Shown in pieces: positions 1-5,973 of a stretch of 5,978 bases of DNA. The notes beneath the pieces are model-generated. The model was not told the DNA's origin. It worked only from the letters and a program-made list of their open reading frames with translations, and did not search any database. Positions within the stretch are counted from its first letter, which is position 1; the number at the start of each line of letters is the position of its first letter. The DNA lies in contig JAQVPO010000086.1 of the NCBI GenBank assembly GCA_028702015.1, forward strand, positions 1 to 5,978, given 5' to 3'. The stretch is from Synergistaceae bacterium (GTDB lineage Bacteria; Synergistota; Synergistia; Synergistales; Synergistaceae). The translations under genes and the position numbers were made by a program.

Positions 1-547
1 ATCAGGAATACTTCCAGTGGCCACGAAAACCGGTATAGATATAATGTCAGTGAATCTTTTGGTTGAAGATCAAACCACTCCGGTCATATGGAGAGGTCCC
101 GCTCTTGCAGGTGTGGTAAAACAGTTCTGGAGCGACACGATATGGACAGGCGTAGACTACATGTTCGTCGATATGCCTCCAGGCACCGGAGATGTGCCCC
201 TGACTGTCTTCCAGTCGCTTCCTATCGATGGCATAATTATTGTTTCCTCCCCGCAGGAACTGGTCTCTATGATAGTTGAAAAGGCCGTTCGTATGGCAGA
301 ACAGATGGAGATACCTATCTTAGGAATAGTAGAGAACATGAGCTCTGTTATCTGCCCTGAATGCGGGAAGGAGATCAAGATCTTCGGAGAAAGCCGCGTA
401 AAAGAAACGGCAGAGAAACATGGCATAGATTTCCTTGCCAGCATACCTATGAGCCCCGAAATAGCCGCTCTGTGCGATGCAGGGGAGATAGAAAATGAAC
501 ATTATGGCTGGCTCAATAAAGCTGCTGAAAAGATAGAAAAGCTTTAG
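1..547 (+). CDS. mrp: Mrp/NBP35-family Fe-S cluster carrier ATPase, C-terminal part (5' end outside window)
   Basis: This is a cytoplasmic P-loop ATPase of the Mrp/ApbC/NBP35 family, which binds a 4Fe-4S cluster and passes it to apo-proteins. The reading frame is open from base 2, so the gene enters from the left and the Walker A motif lies outside the window. Visible family marks are PVIWRGP (bases 80-100), the Walker B-like VDMPPGTGD (167-193), a switch-like IIIVSSPQE segment, and the cluster-binding CPEC motif (353-364) inside VENMSSVICPECG, which is typical of bacterial Mrp. The protein ends normally at a TAG after a short charged helix. A GTG at 17 is in frame but is only an internal valine. 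A hairpin follows the stop and the next gene is convergent, so this is the last gene of its transcript. The family call is firm; the client proteins cannot be told. Confidence 0.93.
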   Translation, partial: SGILPVATKTGIDIMSVNLLVEDQTTPVIWRGPALAGVVKQFWSDTIWTGVDYMFVDMPPGTGDVPLTVFQSLPIDGIIIVSSPQELVSMIVEKAVRMAEQMEIPILGIVENMSSVICPECGKEIKIFGESRVKETAEKHGIDFLASIPMSPEIAALCDAGEIENEHYGWLNKAAEKIEKL

Positions 548-554
548 TAACTAT

Positions 555-582
555 GGGAGGTACTGCAGAAGCAGTACCTCCC
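555..582. terminator. Perfect 12-bp hairpin between convergent genes, likely transcription terminator
   Basis: GGGAGGTACTGC, a four-base AGAA loop, then GCAGTACCTCCC forms a perfect stem starting 7 bases after the mrp stop. It lies between two convergent genes, where a shared bidirectional terminator is expected. No T-run follows directly on either strand (AAAAATTTT only appears at 596-604), so it is not a textbook intrinsic terminator. It may act with Rho or as a 3'-end stabiliser. Confidence 0.6.
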
Positions 583-602
583 GCAGTTATGCTACAAAAA
601 TT

Positions 603-941
603 TTATCCGCAGCTATTGCAGCTGCCGCAGCCTCCGGATATATCCTTTGAACAATCGGAATGTTTTTTATTTTTTTCATGGGAGTGTCCTTCCTTCATAA
701 ATTCATAAATGGGTGCATATATTGAAAGAAGGGCCTCGGTATTTTCTGAACATCCTTTCCCGGAAGGATTTTTTGCTGTACATTTTCCCTCTGCGCAAAG
801 GGGCACCTCTGCCTTTAATGTTTCGAGGTCACGTGCGCCGTTAATTATCGCGTTCAGCACCATATTTTTGGTTGCCCCTGTCTCTTTACAGACTTCACAG
901 CCTGCGGAAGCTTCCCTCCAGAATTTCTCAAGCTTATCCAT
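603..941 (-). CDS. Small cysteine-rich protein, possibly BFD-like 2Fe-2S or metal-binding
   Basis: This is a 112-residue protein with nine cysteines (15, 18, 49, 54, 64, 97, 105, 108, 111). Residues 12-55 hold C-x2-C, then an AIINGARDLETLK helix, then C-x4-C about 30 residues on. This spacing and the 'AI..GA..LE.LK' segment recall the BFD-like 2Fe-2S domain, but the match is by eye and the cysteine spacing is not canonical. A His/Lys-rich linker (86-94) leads to a tail ending GGCGSCNSCG, which looks like a metal- or cluster-binding cysteine cluster. The start is set by AAAGGAG placed 8 bases before ATG 941; an upstream in-frame start at 977 would put this ribosome site inside the gene. It lies 38 bases downstream of the GNAT gene on the same strand, so the two are probably co-transcribed. 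No signal peptide or membrane segment is seen. The gene looks real; its function is unknown. Confidence 0.8.
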   Translation of the reverse strand: MDKLEKFWREASAGCEVCKETGATKNMVLNAIINGARDLETLKAEVPLCAEGKCTAKNPSGKGCSENTEALLSIYAPIYEFMKEGHSHEKNKKHSDCSKDISGGCGSCNSCG

Positions 942-949
942 TGCATGAT

Positions 950-956
950 CTCCTTT
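950..956 (-). promoter_or_regulatory. Ribosome binding site that sets the start of the cysteine-rich gene
   Basis: On the minus strand AAAGGAG lies 8 bases before the ATG at 941. An out-of-frame ATG sits between them (GATCATGCAATGG), so the second ATG is the productive one. This argues against the longer reading that begins at 977. Confidence 0.7.
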
Positions 957-979
957 CAAAATTTCATTTCTGTTCAAAA

Positions 980-1738
980 TCAGATCTCATCAGATCCAGA
1001 AAAGACAGGAACTCTCAGTAATGTTTTAAATCCGTAATTTATATACATTTTAGCTCCGGCTTCAGTTGCAAGAAGGACAAGATGGTCTGAATAAAGAGAG
1101 GCATGTTTTATGAGAACGTCCATAAATTTTCTGGCTAACCCTTGCCTCCGGCTCTCGGGCCTGGTTGCAAAATAGTAGAGGCCGCATGTTTTGTCTGTTG
1201 AATGCAGAAGCGCGGAACGGGCCGGTATTCCTTCTTTTTCAAGGTAATAAAGATGGTTCTCTGGACAGCTGTTTAAATATGACGCAAAATTATTATAACT
1301 GTCCGGGACAGGGAGGTCCCCATCGAATCCGGTCCATGCAGCTTCAGCCCATCTTCCCTCATCAGGCTTATTGGAAACCATCCTCACATCCGAGATCAGA
1401 TCTTTTTCAGAAAGGCAGTTTCTTATGGACATCGCAAGATATTCTGCTCTGAAGAAGATATCTCTGCTTTCAAGCGCCTGTGAGACCTCGCTTTTTAGTT
1501 CGGGCAGCTGGAGTGAGACGAAAGGAAGGTTTTTCTCTGTAAAAAAATCAAGTATCTCAGAGACATCTTCTCTTGAGGAGGCGCTGTCAAACAGGGCGTA
1601 GTTCTCGCCTGCGAACGGCATGCCTGATGCAAAGGCTCCTGCCTCCTGCCTTAACAGCAGTAAATCTCCGCCGGGAGCGTTTCCCAGCATCCTTGCTGCA
1701 GAAATAAAATTTTCAGTGAAATGCTGCATATCCGACAT
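980..1738 (-). CDS. GNAT-family N-acetyltransferase
   Basis: This 252-residue protein is probably cytoplasmic. The C-terminal half (about 115-247) fits the GNAT fold: a beta strand CGLYYFATRPES (185-196) runs into the acetyl-CoA-binding loop R-R-Q-G-L-A (197-202) and helix ARKFMDVLI, followed by a late motif ATEAGAKMYINYGFKTLLRVPVF (224-246) of the kind that closes the CoA pocket. The N-terminal part (1-110) has no motif I recognise; it may be a degenerate second GNAT lobe, as in tandem-GNAT proteins. The start at 1738 is an ATG with GGAGG 8 bases upstream; Met4 is a less likely alternative. It is the first gene of a minus-strand pair with the cysteine-rich gene and is divergent from the SUI1 gene across about 80 bases. 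The substrate cannot be predicted; the family call is good. Confidence 0.85.
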   Translation of the reverse strand: MSDMQHFTENFISAARMLGNAPGGDLLLLRQEAGAFASGMPFAGENYALFDSASSREDVSEILDFFTEKNLPFVSLQLPELKSEVSQALESRDIFFRAEYLAMSIRNCLSEKDLISDVRMVSNKPDEGRWAEAAWTGFDGDLPVPDSYNNFASYLNSCPENHLYYLEKEGIPARSALLHSTDKTCGLYYFATRPESRRQGLARKFMDVLIKHASLYSDHLVLLATEAGAKMYINYGFKTLLRVPVFSGSDEI

Positions 1739-1757
1739 TCAGTAAGCCTCCAAAGTA

Positions 1758-1763
1758 TATAAT
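1758..1763 (+). promoter_or_regulatory. Candidate -10 box for the SUI1/YciH gene
   Basis: An exact TATAAT lies in the short divergent spacer and would start transcription near 1770, about 50 bases before the ATG at 1822. No good -35 hexamer is found 16-18 bases upstream, where the sequence is already in the start region of the divergent GNAT gene. AT-rich spacers give such hexamers by chance, so support is weak. Confidence 0.3.
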
Positions 1764-1821
1764 GATAATAGGCTAATGCAATTATCGGTTTCTATTTTAA
1801 GCCAAAAAAGAGGGAGTGAAA

Positions 1822-2265
1822 ATGTCGCCGGCAAAGAAGAAGGGGAGAATTACCTCGGGAGAAGGCTTTACAATGGGAGAGAATAATAGCTTGAATCTTT
1901 CTATCGGAGCCCTCTTTCGGGAGGATAGCGGCAAAGAGGATATACATTCAGCTCCTTTAGAAGATCAAAAACCTGAAAAAAAGAAAGTTTACAGCGAGAG
2001 AGACGCTAATAGCGGAATATCTTATCTTTCCAGGGTATCACTCCAGAGACAGACGGCCGGCCGCGGAGGAAAAACTGTAACTGCCGTGATCCTGCCAAAG
2101 GATGCAAAGGCAGATAGAGAAAGGCTGGCAAAAGAAATGAGAAAAGGACTTGGCTGCGGCTCTTTTGTTGAAGGAGGCAATGTCATTCTGCAGGGAGACA
2201 TTTGTGACAGGGCCAGGGAATGGCTTATCAAGAATGGCGTAAAAGAGGTCGTATCAGGCAACTAA
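1822..2265 (+). CDS. yciH: SUI1/YciH-type translation initiation factor homologue
   Basis: This 147-residue protein has a C-terminal SUI1/eIF1-like domain, about residues 68-145. Family marks are VSLQRQTAGRGGKTVT (72-87) and GLGCGSFVEGGNVILQGD (109-126), followed by a helix and NGVKEVV. SUI1 proteins bind the small ribosomal subunit near the P site; in bacteria YciH is non-essential and is thought to affect start-codon selection or to inhibit initiation under stress. E. coli YciH is about 108 residues, so this one has a longer, charged, low-complexity N-terminal arm of roughly 65 residues, probably disordered. The usual C-G-C-G-G loop reads L-G-C-G-S here. ATG 1822 was chosen because GAGGGAG ends 5 bases upstream; a GTG at 1816 overlaps that site, and an internal ATG at 1873 is possible. 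It is transcribed alone and ends before a hairpin. Confidence 0.9.
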   Translation: MSPAKKKGRITSGEGFTMGENNSLNLSIGALFREDSGKEDIHSAPLEDQKPEKKKVYSERDANSGISYLSRVSLQRQTAGRGGKTVTAVILPKDAKADRERLAKEMRKGLGCGSFVEGGNVILQGDICDRAREWLIKNGVKEVVSGN

Positions 2266-2318
2266 CGCGGATAGACCTTCTTTGTTATACCTAAAGAGGG
2301 ATGCAGGATAATTTTTAA

Positions 2319-2346
2319 GAGGGCGGAAATTCATTTTTTTGCCCTC
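2319..2346 (+). terminator. Probable terminator hairpin after the SUI1/YciH gene
   Basis: GAGGGC (2319-2324) pairs with GCCCTC (2341-2346). Inside it, two G-U pairs and an AAA/TTT stretch can extend the stem to about 12 pairs around a six-base loop. The tail CTTTATTAAAAT is only moderately T-rich. It lies 53 bases past the stop. The G-U pairs would be A-C mismatches on the other strand, so plus-strand use is favoured. The rest of the 2266-2499 spacer shows no gene I can support. Confidence 0.5.
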
Positions 2347-2499
2347 CTTTATTAAAATATTCCCGGATTATTGCCTGGAAAGAGAATGAAATCAATGATT
2401 TAAATTGACCTTGATAATAAAACCCACGGTTTCTTCCTGTGATCATTGAGAGTTGATTTTTTCTGTTTCTGTTGTTTTGCCAGAGGCTGAGTTTTTTAT

Positions 2500-3420
2500 C
2501 TATTTCTTGTTTACCAGCCAGACTCCGCAGAGTATCATTGCTCCTCCTGCAAAAAGCCAGGGAGTGAATCTTTCTCCTACAAGGAAATAAGATATTACAA
2601 CTCCTGCTATTGGCTGAAGGAACTGGAAGACCGCTACTTTGGCAACTGTGAAGATGGAAAGAGCCCTGAACCAGAAGATATATGCCAGGGCAGAGGAAAA
2701 AGCCCCTAAAAAGATAAGGGCTGCCCAGGTTCCTGAGGAGAAAGAAGCTATAGCAGAAAAATCGCTCCCTATAAATATTGAGAATGGTGTTGCCGCCATA
2801 AGGGCAAAGAACATCTCCCAAAATATTACAAATGCCGGAGAAAGGTCTTTTTTTAGCACACGCCTGGAAATAAGCAGAAAGATTGCCCAGTTCAGAACGG
2901 AAAGGAGCATGATGAGGTCCCCCATGCTTCCGAAACTGCCAGAATTTGCAGTAACGATTGTTCCTCTCCCGATTACAAGAGTTACTCCGACGGCTGCAAG
3001 GATCATTCCGAATATACCTTTATTGGATATTTTTTCCTTCAGAAAGATCCTGCCTAATATTGCTACCAGTGCCGGCGTTGCAATCATCATCCAGTTAGCG
3101 TTTGCGGCACCGGCTGTCTTCATTGCATAGCTCTGTATAGCCTGATGGAAGAAGATCCCCTGAAAGCCCATTAGAAAAAGAGAGATCGCCTCGTGCTTAG
3201 TGGGCAGACGCACCGATTTTTCCCACAGCAATCCTGCGAATAGCACTGGCATTCCAATTACAAGCCGGATCCACAGAATAAGCATAGGTTCAGCCTGCGC
3301 GAGTGCATATTTTGTAGAAGCGAAGCTGCCTCCCCAGATGGTGACGGTTGCCAGTATCATCGCGTAATCATAATAAGTGGCTTCTCCAGCCGCAGCTTGT
3401 TTTCCGCTTCTTTCAGACAT
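2500..3420 (-). CDS. EamA/DMT-superfamily transporter, downstream copy of a tandem pair
   Basis: This 306-residue inner-membrane protein has about ten hydrophobic helices (roughly 18-38, 46-66, 77-97, 106-126, 133-151, 167-187, 196-218, 230-250, 258-280, 286-304) arranged as two EamA repeats. Each repeat ends in the family's glycine-acid pattern: FLKEKIS at 126-132 and VGERFTPWLFAGG at 281-293. Members of the drug/metabolite transporter superfamily move amino acids, nucleosides or other small metabolites, often outward; the substrate here cannot be predicted. It is clearly homologous to the gene just upstream (3473-4390), sharing FWEMFF, FQFLQP and the ending LVNKK. Start: the ATG at 3420 is the only sensible start. 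Its GGAGG is 14 bases away, longer than usual, which may mean weak initiation or translational coupling to the upstream copy 52 bases away. The C terminus ends in basic residues. Confidence 0.9.
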   Translation of the reverse strand: MSERSGKQAAAGEATYYDYAMILATVTIWGGSFASTKYALAQAEPMLILWIRLVIGMPVLFAGLLWEKSVRLPTKHEAISLFLMGFQGIFFHQAIQSYAMKTAGAANANWMMIATPALVAILGRIFLKEKISNKGIFGMILAAVGVTLVIGRGTIVTANSGSFGSMGDLIMLLSVLNWAIFLLISRRVLKKDLSPAFVIFWEMFFALMAATPFSIFIGSDFSAIASFSSGTWAALIFLGAFSSALAYIFWFRALSIFTVAKVAVFQFLQPIAGVVISYFLVGERFTPWLFAGGAMILCGVWLVNKK

Positions 3421-3434
3421 TGCTTTGACGTTAT

Positions 3435-3439
3435 CCTCC
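3435..3439 (-). promoter_or_regulatory. Ribosome binding site with unusually long spacing, downstream transporter gene
   Basis: On the minus strand GAGGAGG lies with 14 bases between GGAGG and the ATG at 3420. No in-frame ATG, GTG or TTG is found in between, so the long spacing is real unless initiation uses a non-standard codon. It sits in the 52-base gap after the upstream copy's stop. Confidence 0.5.
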
Positions 3440-3472
3440 TCTCTTCAGACGATGTTTAATTATGCGGCTGTG

Positions 3473-4390
3473 TCATTTTTTGTTTACGAGATAAACACCA
3501 AGCATTATCGTTATTCCTCCTGCGAAAAGCCACAGTGTGAAACGTTCTCCGATCAGCAGGTATGCAATAACTGCTCCGGCAAATGGCTGAAGGAACTGAA
3601 AAGCTATGATTCTTGATACAGGAAGAACAGAAAGGCCGTGAAACCAGCAAAAATATGCACCAGCAGAGGCTCCTGCACCCAGAAAAGTTACAGCTGTCCA
3701 TGTTCTGAGGCTGAATGACCCTATTACGGAAACATCGCACCTTAGAATTAATATTGCCAATGTAGCATAAATAAAGGAGAAAAACATTTCCCAGAAAAGG
3801 ACAAAACTGTAAGGCAGGTCATCTTTCAGGACTTTTCTTGAAAAAACAAGAAAAATGGACCAGTTAAGAGAAGAGAGTAATATCATAAGATCTCCTGTAT
3901 TCCCAAACGAAGCGGATGTTTTTACTGCATCTGCAGAACCAAGATGCAGGACTGCAAATACCCCTAACGCGGAGAGACAAAGTCCTATAAGTCCTACACC
4001 GGATATTTTTTCCTTGAGAAAGATCCATCCCAAGAGAGCTACAAATGCGGGAGAGCAGATTATGATCCAGTTTGCGGTGGATGCACTTGCTGTCTTCATT
4101 GCAAAGCTCTGAAGACCTAAGACCAGAAAAATACCCTGAAAACTCATTACCAGCAGGGGTAATAATTCATGTGCAGAAGGCAAACGGAATGTTTTTCGAA
4201 TGTATGCTCCTATAAAGAGGAAAGGAATAGAAATTCCCAGTCTCATCCAAAGCACCACCATAGGAGAAGCTTGTTCGAGAGATATCTTCATACCTGCGAA
4301 ACTCGCGCTCCATATTATCACGGCGGCAATTATGATCAAGTAGTCCGGGAATCTGGCTGTTCTGGTCTGGGATGTGCTGCCTGTGTCCAT
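3473..4390 (-). CDS. EamA/DMT-superfamily transporter, upstream copy of a tandem pair
   Basis: This 305-residue inner-membrane protein has about ten helices in two EamA repeats. It is nearly collinear with the neighbouring copy (306 residues; positions shift by only one or two). Shared blocks include SFQGIF/GFQGIF, FLKEKIS, GDLM-ILLSSLNWSIFL, FWEMFF, FQFLQP, GERFT-WLFAGG and LVNKK; about half the residues look identical by eye. The frame stays open up to a TTG at 4447, but that start has no ribosome site and adds 19 polar residues. ATG 4390 has AAAGGA 11 bases upstream and gives the same length as the paralogue, so it is preferred. It is the first gene of the pair and probably carries the promoter for both. 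Substrate unknown; the two copies may have diverged in specificity. Less likely, they could work as a heterodimer, though ten-helix DMT proteins normally act alone. Confidence 0.9.
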   Translation of the reverse strand: MDTGSTSQTRTARFPDYLIIIAAVIIWSASFAGMKISLEQASPMVVLWMRLGISIPFLFIGAYIRKTFRLPSAHELLPLLVMSFQGIFLVLGLQSFAMKTASASTANWIIICSPAFVALLGWIFLKEKISGVGLIGLCLSALGVFAVLHLGSADAVKTSASFGNTGDLMILLSSLNWSIFLVFSRKVLKDDLPYSFVLFWEMFFSFIYATLAILILRCDVSVIGSFSLRTWTAVTFLGAGASAGAYFCWFHGLSVLPVSRIIAFQFLQPFAGAVIAYLLIGERFTLWLFAGGITIMLGVYLVNKK

Positions 4391-4417
4391 CAGATTATCT
4401 TTCCTTTCTTTAATACG

Positions 4418-4445
4418 GGCATGTTCATAAGAACACTCTCCTGCC
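4418..4445. promoter_or_regulatory. Leader palindrome upstream of the transporter pair (possible operator or RNA hairpin)
   Basis: TGTTC-ATAA-GAACA (4422-4435) is a perfect 5+5 inverted repeat, extended by GGCA (4418-4421) pairing with TGCC (4442-4445) across a six-base bulge CTCTCC. It lies 28-55 bases upstream of the transporter ATG at 4390 and downstream of the candidate promoter. It could be a regulator binding site or a 5' leader hairpin. No second copy of the TGTTC-N4-GAACA core was noticed in the window. Confidence 0.35.
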
Positions 4446-4465
4446 AAGGGTTAAGAACAAAGAGT

Positions 4466-4496
4466 AGTATAGTCTAAATTATCTCCGGCGTGTAAA
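4466..4496 (-). promoter_or_regulatory. Candidate promoter for the transporter pair
   Basis: On the minus strand TTTACA (5 of 6 to the -35 consensus) and TATACT (5 of 6 to the -10 consensus) are separated by 19 bases, slightly too long. Transcription would start near 4459, giving a leader of about 70 bases that contains the palindrome at 4418-4445. Confidence 0.35.
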
Positions 4497-4569
4497 AAAT
4501 TAGAACCGAAGGTGTAGTAAAATGTAAACAGCAATTGATGTGAGCATGAACAGAAAGCGGGGCTCTGGA

Positions 4570-5352
4570 ATGGAAGATCGCACAGTAAAAAAAGAGATTA
4601 TAAGAATATTCCGTGATGGGACCGTTAAAAAGGTAAATGATGATATGCTTGTTGAAAAACGGATGATCCTGGAAGTTGACGGTTCCAGAGAAGCTGTTGT
4701 GATCTTTACGCCTGGCGAGGAAGAACTGTGGGCTCTTGGCAACCTCTACTGCAGACATATGATCGAGAATTTTGAGGATATAAGATCTATCAAGAAAAAT
4801 AACAGCAGGATAACAGTTGAAAGAGCGAATAGAAGAGAGGGCTGGAAGCTTGAATCCAGGTTCCTTCACACAGCATCGGGAGCGTTTTTAGAGGAGCGAA
4901 GGGAAAATAATGTCATACCTGTCCTTCCCGTGGAATGGCAGATCTCCTTTGAAGCGCTCATGTCGGGCATTGACTGGATAGCGGAGGCGCCTCTCTTCAG
5001 ACAAACGGGAAGTGTGCATGTTGCTGCCCTTGTCTCAGCAGAGGGCAGGATGCTTTTCAGAACAGAAGATGTTGGAAGACACAATGCAGTTGATAAGGCA
5101 ATCGGCTGGCTTTTGAAAAACAGCATGAAGACGAGTGATGCTGTTCTTATAACATCAGGCCGTCTGCCTGAGGACATGGTACTTAAAGGAGCGGGGGCCG
5201 GGATTCCCGTCATGGCAAGTATCTCTGCTGCTACAGCAGATGGTGTGGATACTGCGAGGCGCTGTAATATGACACTTATTGGCTTTGCGAGAGACGGAAG
5301 AATGAACGTATACAGTGCTCCAGAACGTATAAATTTCAACGCAGAACAATAG
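4570..5352 (+). CDS. fdhD: FdhD-family protein lacking the CxxC sulfur-transfer cysteines
   Basis: FdhD moves sulfur from a cysteine desulfurase to the molybdenum or tungsten cofactor of formate dehydrogenase before insertion. From ATG 4570 the product is 260 residues, close to the family's usual size. Family marks are QTGSVHVAAL (145-154), TEDVGRHNAVDKAIGWLL (165-182), ITSGRLPEDMVLKGAGAGIPV (194-214), the SAATADGVDTARRCNMTLIGFARDGRMNVY run (219-248) and an early FTPGEEELWALGNLY block (46-60). What is missing is the C-G-x-C-G loop: where E. coli has TGCGVCG (Cys121, Cys124), this protein reads TASGAFL, so Ser103 and Phe106 replace the cysteines. The only cysteines are 61 and 232. Start is uncertain: GTG 4540 and ATG 4546 are in frame without a ribosome site; ATG 4570 has a weak GCGGGG 7 bases upstream. 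A TAAAAT at 4518-4523 could be a -10. It is divergent from the transporters and 18 bases before the GHKL gene. Confidence 0.88.
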   Translation: MEDRTVKKEIIRIFRDGTVKKVNDDMLVEKRMILEVDGSREAVVIFTPGEEELWALGNLYCRHMIENFEDIRSIKKNNSRITVERANRREGWKLESRFLHTASGAFLEERRENNVIPVLPVEWQISFEALMSGIDWIAEAPLFRQTGSVHVAALVSAEGRMLFRTEDVGRHNAVDKAIGWLLKNSMKTSDAVLITSGRLPEDMVLKGAGAGIPVMASISAATADGVDTARRCNMTLIGFARDGRMNVYSAPERINFNAEQ

Positions 5353-5356
5353 AACT

Positions 5357-5362
5357 GGAGGG
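5357..5362 (+). promoter_or_regulatory. Ribosome binding site that sets a TTG start for the GHKL ATPase gene
   Basis: GGAGGG lies 8 bases before TTG 5371. The in-frame GTG at 5362 overlaps this site and so is unlikely to be the start. Confidence 0.65.
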
Positions 5363-5370
5363 TGGAAAAA

Positions 5371-5973
5371 TTGCTTGAAGATCTTTCCGCGCACGTGCTG
5401 GATATTGCAGAAAACAGCATCATGGCAGACAGTACTGTAGTCAGAATTGAAATTATGGAAGAAATATCTGCTGACAGGCTAACTTTTTCAGTAGAAGACA
5501 ACGGAAAGGGCATGACGGAAGATTTTATATCAAAGGTAACAGACCCATTTACCACAACAAGGACTACCAGAAGGGTCGGCATGGGACTTCCCTTCCTTAA
5601 GCAGTCTGCCGAACTCTGCGGCGGTGATCTTGATATCTCTTCACAGCCGGGAAGAGGAACAAAAACGACAGCAACATTTCGGATGAGCAGCATAGACAGG
5701 CCGCCGCTGGGGGATATCCCGGCAACGATAATGGCTCTGATAATGGGTTCACCGCAGGTTCACTGGATTTACCGGCATAAAACAGACTATGGAGAGTTTA
5801 CGCTTGATACGGATGAAATAATAGAAGCCCTTGACGGAGACAGAGAAATGCTCCGTTCTGCGGAAATAGGACTTTGGCTTAAGGAGCATGTCAAAGAAAA
5901 TCTCGACAGCATAAAATGGGAGGGATCACCTCATTCCGCTTCTTATGGGGAAAAAGGCCAAGCCTTGCAATAG
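5371..5973 (+). CDS. Orphan GHKL-fold (HATPase_c) ATP-binding protein
   Basis: This 200-residue soluble protein is a GHKL ATPase domain without a kinase dimerisation domain, sensor or membrane segment. The N box is HVLDIAENSI (8-17), the G1 box VEDNGKGM (41-48), the G2 region TTTRTTRRVGMGLPFLKQSAELCGG (61-85) and the G3-like PGRGTKTTATF (93-103). A conserved-looking IDRPPLGDIPAT segment (108-119) follows, then an extra C-terminal domain of about 80 residues. From memory, this subfamily occurs next to NuoE/NuoF-like subunits and [FeFe]-hydrogenases in anaerobes and is often annotated as a histidine kinase or anti-sigma factor, with no assigned role. Its position 18 bases after the FdhD-like gene implies one transcript and a link to redox-enzyme assembly or regulation; this is inference. 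The TTG start at 5371 is chosen from GGAGGG spacing. The stop lies 5 bases from the window end, so the next gene is not visible. Confidence 0.85.
   Translation: MLEDLSAHVLDIAENSIMADSTVVRIEIMEEISADRLTFSVEDNGKGMTEDFISKVTDPFTTTRTTRRVGMGLPFLKQSAELCGGDLDISSQPGRGTKTTATFRMSSIDRPPLGDIPATIMALIMGSPQVHWIYRHKTDYGEFTLDTDEIIEALDGDREMLRSAEIGLWLKEHVKENLDSIKWEGSPHSASYGEKGQALQ

Noticed and set aside
2389..2401. AAATCA-A-TGATTT palindrome in the 2266-2499 spacer as an operator
   Set aside because: It lies between two convergent 3' ends, where no promoter is expected, and is AT-rich enough to arise by chance.
2420..2432. AAACC-CAC-GGTTT mini-hairpin with a T-rich tail on the minus strand, as terminator for the transporter pair
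   Set aside because: The stem is only five pairs, mostly A-T, and lies 68 bases past the stop; chance is a sufficient explanation.
2315..2821. Minus-strand open frame overlapping the 3' part of the downstream transporter, resembling another frame at 3456-3740
   Set aside because: The two products look alike only because they are shifted-frame readings of paralogous transporter genes, both of which have intact main frames.
2639..3130. Plus-strand open frame of 163 codons inside the downstream transporter
   Set aside because: It is antisense to a clear membrane protein gene and shows no domain or ribosome site.
4391..4447. TTG-initiated 19-residue extension of the upstream transporter
   Set aside because: There is no ribosome site at the TTG, and the extension breaks the length match with the paralogue and overlaps the leader palindrome.
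4866..5693. Long minus-strand open frame of 275 codons antisense to the fdhD-like and GHKL genes
   Set aside because: It runs antisense across two well-recognised genes and their junction, its product is low in recognisable motifs, and no ribosome site was evident.
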